From assembly GCA_013696235.1 (NCBI GenBank), contig JACCYY010000172.1, forward strand, positions 1 to 7,886: 7,886 nt of DNA, written 5' to 3'. This document shows, piece by piece, positions 1-6,009 of the stretch (the stretch's first letter is position 1; every line of letters starts with the position of its first letter). The translations under genes and the position numbers were made by a program. Source of the stretch: Sporichthyaceae bacterium. Lineage in GTDB: Bacteria; Actinomycetota; Actinomycetes; JACCYY01. The notes under the pieces were generated by a model. It did no database searches and was not told the origin of the DNA. It worked only from the letters and a program-made list of their open reading frames with translations.

Positions 1-810
1 GCCTGGGCGACCCCGGGCCGGTGCGCCGCCGGCCGGACGACCGCCTGGCGCGGGACGAGCTCCCGGACCACCCGGACCACCGGGGCCTCGGCTCGGCATC
101 GTGCGCTGGGGCATCATGCCGGGGTTCGGTCGCGGGGCTCCCGGGACCGCACCGGGCCGACCTGGCGTACCCGGTCGTGGGGCCGCGGGCCGCGGGCCCC
201 CCGGCGCTGCAGGGCGTTGCATGCCCTGGCTGCCGCCAGAGGTGAACGGGTTGTTCCCCGGACGGGGACCACCCGGGCGGGGCATGCCAGTGCTGCCAGA
301 CGTGAAGGGGTTGTTCCCCGGGCGCGGGCCACCGGGCCGTGGGGCCGGACGGGTCCCCGGCTGGGCCGTGCTGTCGGCGACCTGGTCGGTCGGCGCGGCC
401 GCGGCGGGACGCTGCGGCGCTGGAGCCGGCGAGCTGGTCTGGGTCGTCCCCGGTGCCGCCGGTCCCCGGTCAGCGGGCGCACCGTTGAACGGAGAGGGGG
501 ATGCTGGCGACGGTGCGGCGACGGGACCCGGTCGCAGGTCGGTCGGCCCGGAGGGGGCCGTCGCGACCGGCTCAGGTGGGGTCGACGCGGTCTTGGCGGC
601 CGGCCGCGGACCCGACTTGGCCGCTGCGCTGGAGGGGGCCGCGCTCGACGGAGCGGCCGGCATGGCCTCGCGGAGCTTGCGCACCACGGGAGCCTCGACG
701 GTCGACGACGCCGACCGGACGAACTCCCCCAGCTCGTTGAGCTTGGTCAGAACGACCTTGCTTTCGACACCGAGCTCTTTCGCGAGCTCGTAAACCCGGA
801 CCTTGGCCAC
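1..810 (-). CDS. infB: Translation initiation factor IF-2, N-terminal part (partial)
   Basis: IF-2 is the GTPase that delivers initiator fMet-tRNA to the 30S subunit and promotes subunit joining. The 270 codons here are open throughout and run off the left edge, so the C-terminal end is missing. Residues 2-50 form the IF2_N helical domain ([16 protein letters not shown], then [12 protein letters not shown]), which is diagnostic. From about residue 52 the protein becomes the long, low-complexity Ala/Pro/Gly/Arg linker typical of actinobacterial IF-2, with a tandem unit [16 protein letters not shown] at residues 157-172 and again at 177-192. The GTPase domain (G1-G5) lies outside the window. 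The start is GTG at 808-810. It was chosen because the domain begins right there and a purine-rich Shine-Dalgarno run lies just upstream. It is the last gene of the rimP-nusA-ylxR-infB series, 186 bases after ylxR. Identification is very sure. Confidence 0.97.
   Translation of the reverse strand, partial: MAKVRVYELAKELGVESKVVLTKLNELGEFVRSASSTVEAPVVRKLREAMPAAPSSAAPSSAAAKSGPRPAAKTASTPPEPVATAPSGPTDLRPGPVAAPSPASPSPFNGAPADRGPAAPGTTQTSSPAPAPQRPAAAAPTDQVADSTAQPGTRPAPRPGGPRPGNNPFTSGSTGMPRPGGPRPGNNPFTSGGSQGMQRPAAPGGPRPAAPRPGTPGRPGAVPGAPRPNPGMMPQRTMPSRGPGGPGGPGARPAPGGRPAGGAPARGRPG
220..342 (-). repeat. Tandem 20/21-residue repeat inside the IF-2 linker
   Basis: Two adjacent in-frame units encode [16 protein letters not shown] followed by STGM (residues 157-176) and GSQGM (residues 177-197). 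The units share almost all amino acids but differ at many third codon positions (for example Pro CCA/CCC, Arg CGC/CGT, Thr ACG/ACC). The duplication is therefore old and held at the protein level, rather than a recent DNA slippage. Such PGNNPF units are common in actinobacterial IF-2 linkers. Their role is not established. Confidence 0.85.
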
Positions 811-825
811 GCTTCTCCTCACCTC
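811..825 (-). promoter_or_regulatory. Ribosome binding site of infB
   Basis: Read on the minus strand this is GAGGTGAGGAGAAGC directly before the GTG start. It holds two overlapping Shine-Dalgarno matches: GAGGTGA, about 8 bases from the start, and AGGAG, about 4 bases away. It supports the GTG at 808-810 as the true start. A perfect inverted repeat abuts its upstream side. Confidence 0.8.
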
Positions 826-843
826 GGCCCGGGTGCCCGGGCC
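826..843 (-). promoter_or_regulatory. Perfect GC hairpin abutting the infB ribosome binding site
   Basis: GGCCCGGG-CA-CCCGGGCC is a perfect 8-base inverted repeat. In RNA it would fold as at least 7 G-C pairs with a GCAC loop. It ends exactly where the infB Shine-Dalgarno run begins, so it could set ribosome access or protect the messenger. It is too close to the start, and lacks a U run, to be a plain terminator. The structure is seen directly; its role is inferred. Confidence 0.55.
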
Positions 844-996
844 GTCCTAACGCATGGACGTGCTCATCGCTGCGTGCTCATCGAGCGCTCATTGCTCTCG
901 ACCTGCTCTCTCTCGCGAACGCGCGGTTGCGCGCTGCCGGTCTTCGGTGGAACCGTCGTGCCGTTCGGATCCGTCGATCCTGCCGGCGTGAACCGG
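844..996 (-). other. ylxR-infB intergenic leader with small hairpins and short repeats
   Basis: No gene is supported here. Read as infB leader RNA it holds two short perfect hairpins: GGATC-GACG-GATCC (967-980) and CGCGC-AACC-GCGCG (920-933). It also holds a degenerate direct repeat around CGATGAGCACG (859-894). Overlapping reading frames through this stretch look like high-GC shadows with no recognisable protein. The gap is unusually long for an operon whose upstream joins are 1 and 44 bases. It may house a promoter or attenuator for infB, but no clear promoter hexamers stand out. Confidence 0.4.
859..894. repeat. Short imperfect direct repeat (CGTGCTCATCG type)
   Basis: On the plus strand CGTGCTCATCG occurs at 859-869 and again at 873-883, a 14-base period. 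A third, degenerate copy GCGCTCATTG follows at 885-894. A similar pair, GCTCATCG then CGTGCTCA, occurs in another intergenic gap at 4251-4266. The meaning is unknown and chance is possible. Confidence 0.4.
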
Positions 997-1347
997 TCAG
1001 CCTGGTGCTGGTCCGACGAGCGCCACCACGGCGTCGAGGGCGAGCGGTCCCGCATGGCGTAGAGCCCGGGGGAACGCTCGTCGACGCGTGGCGAGCTCGA
1101 GGCACCGCTGGTCGTGGTGGAGGTACGCACCCCGACCGGCATGGTGACCCGTCGGGTCGGGAACGCAGGCGTTCTCGACGACGACCACGCGCACCAGGTC
1201 GGACTTCGGCGCCCGGCCTCGGCAACCCACGCACATGCGTACGGGGGTCGGCCGCGACGACGCGCAACCGTCTGCGCCGGAGTCTACCGTCTCCGACCGC
1301 TGGGTGGAGTCGCCGGCTGTCGGGCCGTCGTCCGGGAGGCCGTTCAT
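997..1347 (-). CDS. ylxR: YlxR-family RNA-binding protein (DUF448)
   Basis: This is a small basic protein of 116 residues. It contains the family signature RMCVGCRGRAPKSDLVRVV at residues 37-55 and GRGAYLHH followed by CLELATRRRAFPRALR at residues 71-97. YlxR proteins bind nucleic acid. The Bacillus subtilis member has been reported to bind RNase P RNA and to affect transcription; the actinobacterial role is less clear. The start ATG at 1345-1347 was chosen because GAGG lies 7 bases upstream and because it begins 44 bases after the nusA stop. A longer reading from a TTG at 1464 would overlap nusA and adds no family sequence. The first 35 residues are polar and poorly conserved, so a later start cannot be excluded. 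Its place between nusA and infB is the classic one. The CVGC pair (C39, C42) and C82 could bind metal, but this is not shown. Confidence 0.93.
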   Translation of the reverse strand: MNGLPDDGPTAGDSTQRSETVDSGADGCASSRPTPVRMCVGCRGRAPKSDLVRVVVVENACVPDPTGHHAGRGAYLHHDQRCLELATRRRAFPRALRHAGPLALDAVVALVGPAPG

Positions 1348-1391
1348 CTGCGTGCCTCGATCGGCAGGACTCCGCCGATTCCGCTCCGTCG

Positions 1392-2396
1392 TCACTCCGG
1401 CTGCGACTTCCGCGACATCGCGGCCGGATCGCCTTCGGTGTCCGGCCGGATGTCGATGCGCCAACCGGTCAGTCGCGCGGCGAGCCGCGCGTTCTGGCCT
1501 TCCTTGCCGATGGCGAGCGACAGCTGGTAGTCAGGCACGACCACACGCGCCGACCGGGCCGCGAGGTCGACCACCTCGACGCTGCGGACCCGCGCCGGTG
1601 ACAAGGCGCTCGCGACGTTCGTCGCGGGGTCCTCCGACCAGTCCACGATGTCGATCTTCTCGCCGTGCAGCTCGTGCATGACGTTGCGTACCCGGCTGCC
1701 CATCGGGCCGATGCAGGCACCCTTCGGGCTGATCCCGGGAATCGTCGCGCGGACCGCGATCTTCGACCGGTGGCCGGCCTCGCGGGCGACCCCCATGATC
1801 TCGACCGAACCGTCGGCGATCTCGGGCACCTCGAGCGCGAACAGCTTGCGGACCAGGTTCGCGTGCGTCCTGGACAGCGTGATCTGCGGTCCACGCATGC
1901 CCTTGCGCACCTGCAGGACGTAGCAGCGCAGCCGCTCGCCGTGCACGTAGCGCTCACCGGGCACCTGCTCGGCCGGGGGCACGACGCCCTCGACCTTGCC
2001 GAGGTCGACGTGCACGATCCGCGGGTCCCGGCCTTGCTGGATGATCCCGGAGATCAGCTCACCCTCCTTGCCGGTGAACTCGCCGAAGGCCTGCTCGTCC
2101 TCGACATCACGCAGCCGCTGGAAGATGACCTGGCGTGCGGTGGCGGCGGCGAGCCGGCCGAACCCGGTCGGGGTGTCGTCCCACTCCCGCACCAGCTCGC
2201 CCTCCTCGCCCAGCTCCTGCGCCCAGATCACGACGTGCCCGGACTTGCGGTCGAGCTGGGCACGCGCGTGGGGCTCTGCGCTCTCGCTCCGTTGGTAGGC
2301 CAGGAGCATGGCCTGCTCGATCGCGTCCACGAGCACGTCAAACGGGATCTCCCGCTCCCGCTCGATCGCCCGGAGGACGCTGACGTCGATGTCCAC
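1392..2396 (-). CDS. nusA: Transcription termination/antitermination protein NusA
   Basis: NusA binds RNA polymerase and nascent RNA, and modulates pausing, termination and antitermination of rRNA operons. The 334-residue protein has the usual order of domains. The N-terminal polymerase-binding domain is at about 1-108 (starting [14 protein letters not shown], with [20 protein letters not shown]). The S1 domain is at about 110-178 ([21 protein letters not shown]). KH1 is at about 185-250 with its GxxG loop GPMG at 230-233, and KH2 at about 260-325 with GKEG at 297-300. It lacks the C-terminal acidic repeats of Escherichia coli NusA, as expected for actinobacteria. The start is GTG at 2394-2396, one base after the rimP stop (TGA-C-GTG), with GAGG 6 bases upstream inside rimP. 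The conserved N-terminus begins exactly there. An ATG at 2537 would only add a rimP-overlapping shadow. The two genes are probably translationally coupled. Confidence 0.97.
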   Translation of the reverse strand: MDIDVSVLRAIEREREIPFDVLVDAIEQAMLLAYQRSESAEPHARAQLDRKSGHVVIWAQELGEEGELVREWDDTPTGFGRLAAATARQVIFQRLRDVEDEQAFGEFTGKEGELISGIIQQGRDPRIVHVDLGKVEGVVPPAEQVPGERYVHGERLRCYVLQVRKGMRGPQITLSRTHANLVRKLFALEVPEIADGSVEIMGVAREAGHRSKIAVRATIPGISPKGACIGPMGSRVRNVMHELHGEKIDIVDWSEDPATNVASALSPARVRSVEVVDLAARSARVVVPDYQLSLAIGKEGQNARLAARLTGWRIDIRPDTEGDPAAMSRKSQPE

Positions 2397-2397
2397 G

Positions 2398-2928
2398 TCA
2401 GACCTCGCCGCCGTCGGGGGTCTCGTCGGGTCCGACATCGCCGTCGACGTCGGTACCGACCTCCTCGCGCTTGCGCCGGAGCTCGACCTGGACCAGCGCA
2501 CGCTCGACGTCGGCGTACGCGACGGTGCGCTCGACACCGGTGGCGTCGTCGACGAGCGTCGCCCCGGTCTCCTCCGCGGTTCGGATCCGCCCGTTGATCT
2601 CCTCGTTCCCGGGCAGCGTCACCGCCACCAACCGGCCGACGTTGCGCCGCCAGTGCCGCGCCTCGACGAGCGGGCGGTCCACCCCTGGTGAGCTCACCTC
2701 GAGCACGTACGAGCCGGGGATGGAGTCGTCGTCCTCGAGCGCGGTGGACAGCGCGCGGCTGATGTCGGCCATGTCGTCGAGCCCGAACCCGCCGTCGCGG
2801 TCGACCACGACCCGGACGACGTGGCGGCGGCCTGCGACGCTCACCGTCAGGCCCTCGAAGTCGTAGCCGAGCCGCTCGACCACGGGTCCGACCACGGGTC
2901 GCAGGAGCTGCTCGGGCTGGCTCGACAT
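2398..2928 (-). CDS. rimP: Ribosome maturation factor RimP
   Basis: RimP assists late assembly of the 30S ribosomal subunit. The protein is 176 residues long, normal for actinobacteria. The N-terminal domain contains [20 protein letters not shown] (41-60) and the family hallmark [14 protein letters not shown] (74-87). The C-terminal Sm-like domain follows at about 90-152 and ends in a basic stretch (ELRRKREE) and an acidic tail ([16 protein letters not shown]). The start is ATG at 2926-2928, with AGGA 8 bases upstream. This is the first gene of the minus-strand operon and is divergent from the ferritin-like lipoprotein gene. Its leader carries a triplicated 13-base repeat. Confidence 0.96.
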   Translation of the reverse strand: MSSQPEQLLRPVVGPVVERLGYDFEGLTVSVAGRRHVVRVVVDRDGGFGLDDMADISRALSTALEDDDSIPGSYVLEVSSPGVDRPLVEARHWRRNVGRLVAVTLPGNEEINGRIRTAEETGATLVDDATGVERTVAYADVERALVQVELRRKREEVGTDVDGDVGPDETPDGGEV

Positions 2929-2949
2929 GGCGGGAATCCTGGTTCTGCC

Positions 2950-2988
2950 GGGTGGTTCGGTCGGGTGGTTCGGTCGGGTGATTCGATC
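2950..2988. repeat. Three tandem copies of a 13-base repeat in the rimP leader
   Basis: GGGTGGTTCGGTC occurs at 2950-2962 and 2963-2975. A third copy with two substitutions, GGGTGATTCGATC, is at 2976-2988. It lies 22 bases upstream of the rimP start and about 73 bases before the divergent lipoprotein start. It could be an array of regulator sites, part of the rimP leader RNA, or simple slippage. An 11-base near-palindrome CCGGGGCCCGG (2988-2998) adjoins it. Confidence 0.8.
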
Positions 2989-3031
2989 CGGGGCCCGGTC
3001 AAGGCGATCTGCCGGGCATTGCGGGACGCCC

Positions 3032-3037
3032 AGTTTA
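3032..3037 (-). promoter_or_regulatory. Possible -10 element of the rimP operon promoter
   Basis: On the minus strand this reads TAAACT, which fits the actinobacterial TANNNT -10 pattern and is one of few AT-rich spots in the gap. It would give a leader of roughly 95 bases that contains the 13-base repeats. No convincing -35 hexamer lies at the proper spacing. This is a weak, composition-based call. Confidence 0.25.
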
Positions 3038-3049
3038 GTGGCGCTCGGC

Positions 3050-3055
3050 TACCGT
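3050..3055 (+). promoter_or_regulatory. Possible -10 element for a leaderless lipoprotein transcript
   Basis: TACCGT fits TANNNT and sits 6 bases before the ATG at 3062, the spacing expected when transcription begins at the start codon itself. No Shine-Dalgarno sequence precedes that ATG, which agrees with leaderless translation, common in actinobacteria. No good -35 element is visible. Confidence 0.3.
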
Positions 3056-3061
3056 CGTCCG

Positions 3062-3706
3062 ATGCCCGTCGTCGAAGTGCTGGGCACCGGGCTGCTCGGG
3101 GCGCCTGCCGGCGGATCGGCGGGGATCGCGCGCCGCCGGGTCCTGCTCGGGCTGCTCGGAGTGCCCGCCGGGCTCGCCCTCGCGTCCTGCAGCAGCGGTG
3201 CGGCGCGACCGCTGCCGACCGGACTGACGACGACTGGCGAGGCACGGACATCGACACCCACCACGGCCCCCCCGGTCCTCGACGCTCGGTCGCTCGTGGC
3301 CGCCGCGAAAACCGCGCTCATCCTGATCGCGACGTACGAGGCGACGATCGCGACGCACCCGACGCTCGGCCCGGTCCTCGGGCCGTACGCCCTTGACCAC
3401 GACGCCCACCTCGTTGCGCTGGCCGAGCGTGTCCCACTTCCGACCGTCCCGCTTCTGACCTCCGCGCCGACGTCCGGTCCCACGGGACCGGGCGGGTTGC
3501 CCTCGGCCGGCCAGACGTCGACCGCGATCCCGGTCCCGGCCGACCCGGCCGGCGCCCGAGCAGCGGTGGTCCTGGCCGAGCAGGTCGCCGGTGCGCAGGC
3601 CACGGCGGCCGCCCGCGATGCGCGTGACGGCGAAGCCGCCCGCCTGCTCGCGTCGATCGCCGCCAGCCGAGCCGTGCACGCGCTGATCCTGGCGGTGCCG
3701 GCATGA
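3062..3706 (+). CDS. Exported ferritin-like lipoprotein, function unknown
   Basis: The protein is 214 residues long. Residues 24-43 form a lipoprotein signal: three arginines (R24-R26), a hydrophobic run VLLGLLGVPAGLAL, and a lipobox L-A-S-C with the acylated C43. The adjacent arginines also suggest Tat export. A Thr/Pro/Gly linker follows (44-73). After it come helices with ferritin-like spacing: TYEATIATHP (91-100; E93, H98), LDHDAHLVALAERV (111-124; H113, H116), a Pro/Thr-rich loop (125-163), then two Ala-rich helices (164-211) ending near H206. This suggests a four-helix bundle, perhaps metal-binding, but a full ferroxidase residue set is not evident. The stop overlaps the next start as ATGA. 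From memory, mycobacteria carry a similar pair beside rimP (Rv2843/Rv2844). The start ATG at 3062 lacks a Shine-Dalgarno sequence. An upstream ATG at 2927 would run back into the rimP start and is not favoured. Substrate and role are unknown. Confidence 0.85.
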   Translation: MPVVEVLGTGLLGAPAGGSAGIARRRVLLGLLGVPAGLALASCSSGAARPLPTGLTTTGEARTSTPTTAPPVLDARSLVAAAKTALILIATYEATIATHPTLGPVLGPYALDHDAHLVALAERVPLPTVPLLTSAPTSGPTGPGGLPSAGQTSTAIPVPADPAGARAAVVLAEQVAGAQATAAARDARDGEAARLLASIAASRAVHALILAVPA

Positions 3707-4233
3707 GGTCACGCGCCCGACGGACCGGTTCGGCCGGGACCGGACCGACTGCGTCGCCGACCGCCACGACCACGCTCCCTGAGCCGGCCCTGGCCGCGCT
3801 GCAGGCAACCCTCGCCGGCGAGCACGCGGCCGTGTGGGCGTACGGGACGCTCGGCCCGCGGGCCGGCCGAGCCGGTGAGGACCTCGCCCGGAGCATGTTG
3901 CTCGCGCACGCCACGAGCCGGGACGGGCTGCGCGCGCTCCTCGTCGGGGCTGGCGCGATTCCGGAGGCTGCCGAGGCGGCGTACGCGCTGCCGGTCGACC
4001 CGAGCGACCCGGTCACCGCGGCCGAGGTCGCCGCCCTCGTCGAGGAACGCCTTGCCGCGGTCTACGCGGACCTCGTGGCCGCGACGAGCCGCCGTGACCT
4101 CAGGTCGATCGCGATCGCCGGCGTGACGACTGCCGCCGTCGGGGTGGTGCGCTGGGGCGGCAGCGCGCCGCCTTTCCCTGGCCTGCCCGAGCGAGCGGGG
4201 ACCGGCCCGCCGACTGGTGCGCCGTCTGGGTAG
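3703..4233 (+). CDS. Ferritin-like DUF4439 protein, function unknown
   Basis: This 176-residue protein matches the actinobacterial DUF4439 pattern. A Ser/Thr-rich N-terminus (1-25) is followed by ALQATLAGEHAAVWAYGTLG (32-51; E40, H41). Next are a second helix ending in LLAHATSRDGLRALL (66-80; H69) and the segment EAAYALPVDPSDP (91-103). A third helix VAALVEERLAAVYADLVAAT (109-128) is followed by a last helix ending VVRW, and PFPGLPE at 157-163. No signal peptide or membrane helix is seen, so it is probably cytoplasmic. Its ATG overlaps the stop of the lipoprotein gene by 4 bases (ATGA), which implies translational coupling and a shared task. The ferritin-like fold suggests metal or redox work, but no reaction is known for the family. 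The downstream hairpin at 4291-4312 probably ends the transcript. Confidence 0.88.
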   Translation: MRSRARRTGSAGTGPTASPTATTTLPEPALAALQATLAGEHAAVWAYGTLGPRAGRAGEDLARSMLLAHATSRDGLRALLVGAGAIPEAAEAAYALPVDPSDPVTAAEVAALVEERLAAVYADLVAATSRRDLRSIAIAGVTTAAVGVVRWGGSAPPFPGLPERAGTGPPTGAPSG

Positions 4234-4290
4234 GAGGCACATGAGAGGACGCTCATCGCGTGCTCACCCACCGCCCAGCAGCGGTCTGGT

Positions 4291-4312
4291 CGAGCGCTGG
4301 GACCGGCGCTCG
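4291..4312. terminator. Bidirectional hairpin between convergent genes
   Basis: CGAGCGCTG-GGAC-CGGCGCTCG is a 9-base-pair stem (one G-U pair on the plus strand) with a four-base loop. It is centred in the 105-base gap between the DUF4439 stop (4233) and the DUF885 stop (4339). It could terminate transcripts from both sides. No U tract follows, which is usual for actinobacteria. The stem is seen directly; the function is inferred from position. Confidence 0.55.
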
Positions 4313-4338
4313 CCCGAGACGGGCTCACCTCGAACGGG

Positions 4339-6000
4339 TCAGAGGCGAGCGAGCTCAGCGCGAAGCGGGTCCAGACCGAGGCCGCCGAGGTCGAGCGCGC
4401 GGCGGTGGAAGGCCTTGAGGTCGAACTGGTCACCCTGCCGGGCCCTCACCTCGTCCCGGGCCTGAAGCCAGATGCGTTCGCCGACCTTGTACGACGGGGC
4501 CTGGCCGGGCCACCCGAGATAGCGGTCGAGCTCGAACCGGAGGAACTCGTCGGCCATCGAGTTGTGCGCGCGCAGGAACTCGAGGCCGAGCTCGGGGTCC
4601 CACGTCTCGCCGTCATGGAATCCCGTCCCGGCCGGGATCTCGAGACCGAGGTGCATGCCGATGTCGATCACGACCCGAGCGGCCCGGAACGCCTGCGCGT
4701 CGAGCATGCCGAGCCGGTCGCCGTGGTCGTCGAGGTATCCCAGGTCGGCCATCAGCCGCTCAGCGTAGAGCGCCCAGCCCTCGCCGTGGCCGGACACCCA
4801 GCACATCAGTCGCTGCCAGCGGTTGAGGACGTCCGAGCGGTAGGTCGTCTGGGCGACCTGGAGATGGTGCCCGGGCACGCCCTCGTGGAAGACGGTGGTG
4901 ACCTCGCGCCAGGTGGAGAACTCGGTGACACCGACGGGCACCGACCACCACATCCGTCCAGGTCGGGAGAAGTCCTCCGACGGTCCGGTGTAGTAGATGC
5001 CGCCGTCCTTGGTCGGCGCGATGCGGCACTCGAGGTTGCGGATCTCCTGAGGGATGTCGAAGTGCACGTCGGCAAGCTCACTGACGACCCGGTCGGAGAT
5101 CTGCTGCATCCACGCCTGCAGCGCGTCCGGGCCGGCCAGCTTGCGCGCCGGGTCAGCCTCGAGCACGGCCTGCGCGTCGGCGACTGAACCGCCGGGCACG
5201 ATCTGGTCGGCCACCGCGGCCATCTCCTGCTCGATCCGGGCGAGCTCCTCGAGGCCCCACGCGTAGGTCTCGTCCAGGTCGATCTCGGCACCGAGGAAGT
5301 AGCGCGACCAGAGCGCGTACCGCTCGCGGCCGACGCCGTCGTGCTCCGGAGCGTGCGGTGCGAGCTCGTCCCGGAGGAACGTGCCGAGCTCCGCGTACGC
5401 CTGCGAGGCCGCGCGGGCAGCGGTCTCGAGGTCCGTCCGGATCTCGCCCTGCATCCCCGACCCGGCGACCAGGTGACCGAAGAACCCACCGTCCTCGCCG
5501 CTGGTCCACTGCGTGCACTGCCCCGCGCAGGCGAGCACCTGGCGGCGAGCGGCCACCCGCCCGCCGTCACGAGCCTGGACGAGGCTCCGCCGGTAGGCCG
5601 CGAGGGCAGCCGGGACGGCACTCATGCGGGTGGCGATGGTGCGCCACGCATCCTCGCCCTCGGTCGGCATGAGGTCGAAGACCTGGCGCGTGCTCTGCAC
5701 CGGGCTCTCGATCACGTTGAGGTCGCCGTCGAGCTCGCCGGCGTCGTGCAGCTCGAGCTCGAGTCCCAGGCGTTCGCGCATCGCGGTCACGCACACGCGG
5801 TCGTTGTCGGTCTCGATCGGCGCGTCGCCGAGGTCGGAAAGCACCTGGCGGGCGAGCTCGGCCCGGGCGGCGCGAGCCTCGGGACCGTAGTCGGTCAGCT
5901 GGTCGTCGTACCCGGCGACGCCGATGTAGGTGGCCTGGTTGGGGTCGAGCGCGCAGGCAGCGTCGACGTAACGGTCGGCAAGCTCATCGATGCGAGTCAC
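4339..6000 (-). CDS. DUF885 metallopeptidase-like protein
   Basis: This complete 553-residue protein belongs to the DUF885 family, predicted zinc-dependent peptidases of mostly unknown substrate. The hallmark HEGVPGHHL is at 372-380 (H372, E373, H378, H379), and GHGEGWALYAERL is at 404-416 (E407, E414). The family's C-terminal elements VVIDIGMH (443-450) and PSYKVGERIWL (502-512) are also present. Metal ligation by these His and Glu residues is inferred from the family. There is no signal peptide or membrane segment, so it is probably cytoplasmic. The start is GTG at 5998-6000. AGGG, formed within and just after the kinase stop TAG, lies 7 bases upstream. The gene starts 9 bases after the kinase stop, so the two are surely co-transcribed and likely coupled. 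Family assignment is sure; substrate is unknown. Confidence 0.93.
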   Translation of the reverse strand: MTRIDELADRYVDAACALDPNQATYIGVAGYDDQLTDYGPEARAARAELARQVLSDLGDAPIETDNDRVCVTAMRERLGLELELHDAGELDGDLNVIESPVQSTRQVFDLMPTEGEDAWRTIATRMSAVPAALAAYRRSLVQARDGGRVAARRQVLACAGQCTQWTSGEDGGFFGHLVAGSGMQGEIRTDLETAARAASQAYAELGTFLRDELAPHAPEHDGVGRERYALWSRYFLGAEIDLDETYAWGLEELARIEQEMAAVADQIVPGGSVADAQAVLEADPARKLAGPDALQAWMQQISDRVVSELADVHFDIPQEIRNLECRIAPTKDGGIYYTGPSEDFSRPGRMWWSVPVGVTEFSTWREVTTVFHEGVPGHHLQVAQTTYRSDVLNRWQRLMCWVSGHGEGWALYAERLMADLGYLDDHGDRLGMLDAQAFRAARVVIDIGMHLGLEIPAGTGFHDGETWDPELGLEFLRAHNSMADEFLRFELDRYLGWPGQAPSYKVGERIWLQARDEVRARQGDQFDLKAFHRRALDLGGLGLDPLRAELARL

Positions 6001-6009
6001 CAGAGGACC

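Noticed and set aside
101..793. A 230-codon Gly/Pro-rich plus-strand frame opposite infB
   Set aside because: It mirrors the repetitive Pro/Gly linker of IF-2 on the other strand; its repeats come from infB.
1665..2597. A 310-codon plus-strand open frame opposite nusA and rimP
   Set aside because: It is antisense to conserved nusA and rimP, and its protein ends in low-complexity Arg-rich sequence. It is a codon-bias shadow.
2927..3061. An earlier start for the lipoprotein gene at 2927
   Set aside because: It would run back into the rimP start codon and put 45 residues ahead of the signal peptide, preventing a normal export signal.
4241..4465. A small plus-strand frame after AGGAGG, just past the DUF4439 stop
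   Set aside because: AGGAGG is only 3 bases from the ATG, the frame runs antisense into the DUF885 3' end, the terminator-like hairpin lies inside it, and the peptide is Arg/Ser-rich without recognisable features.
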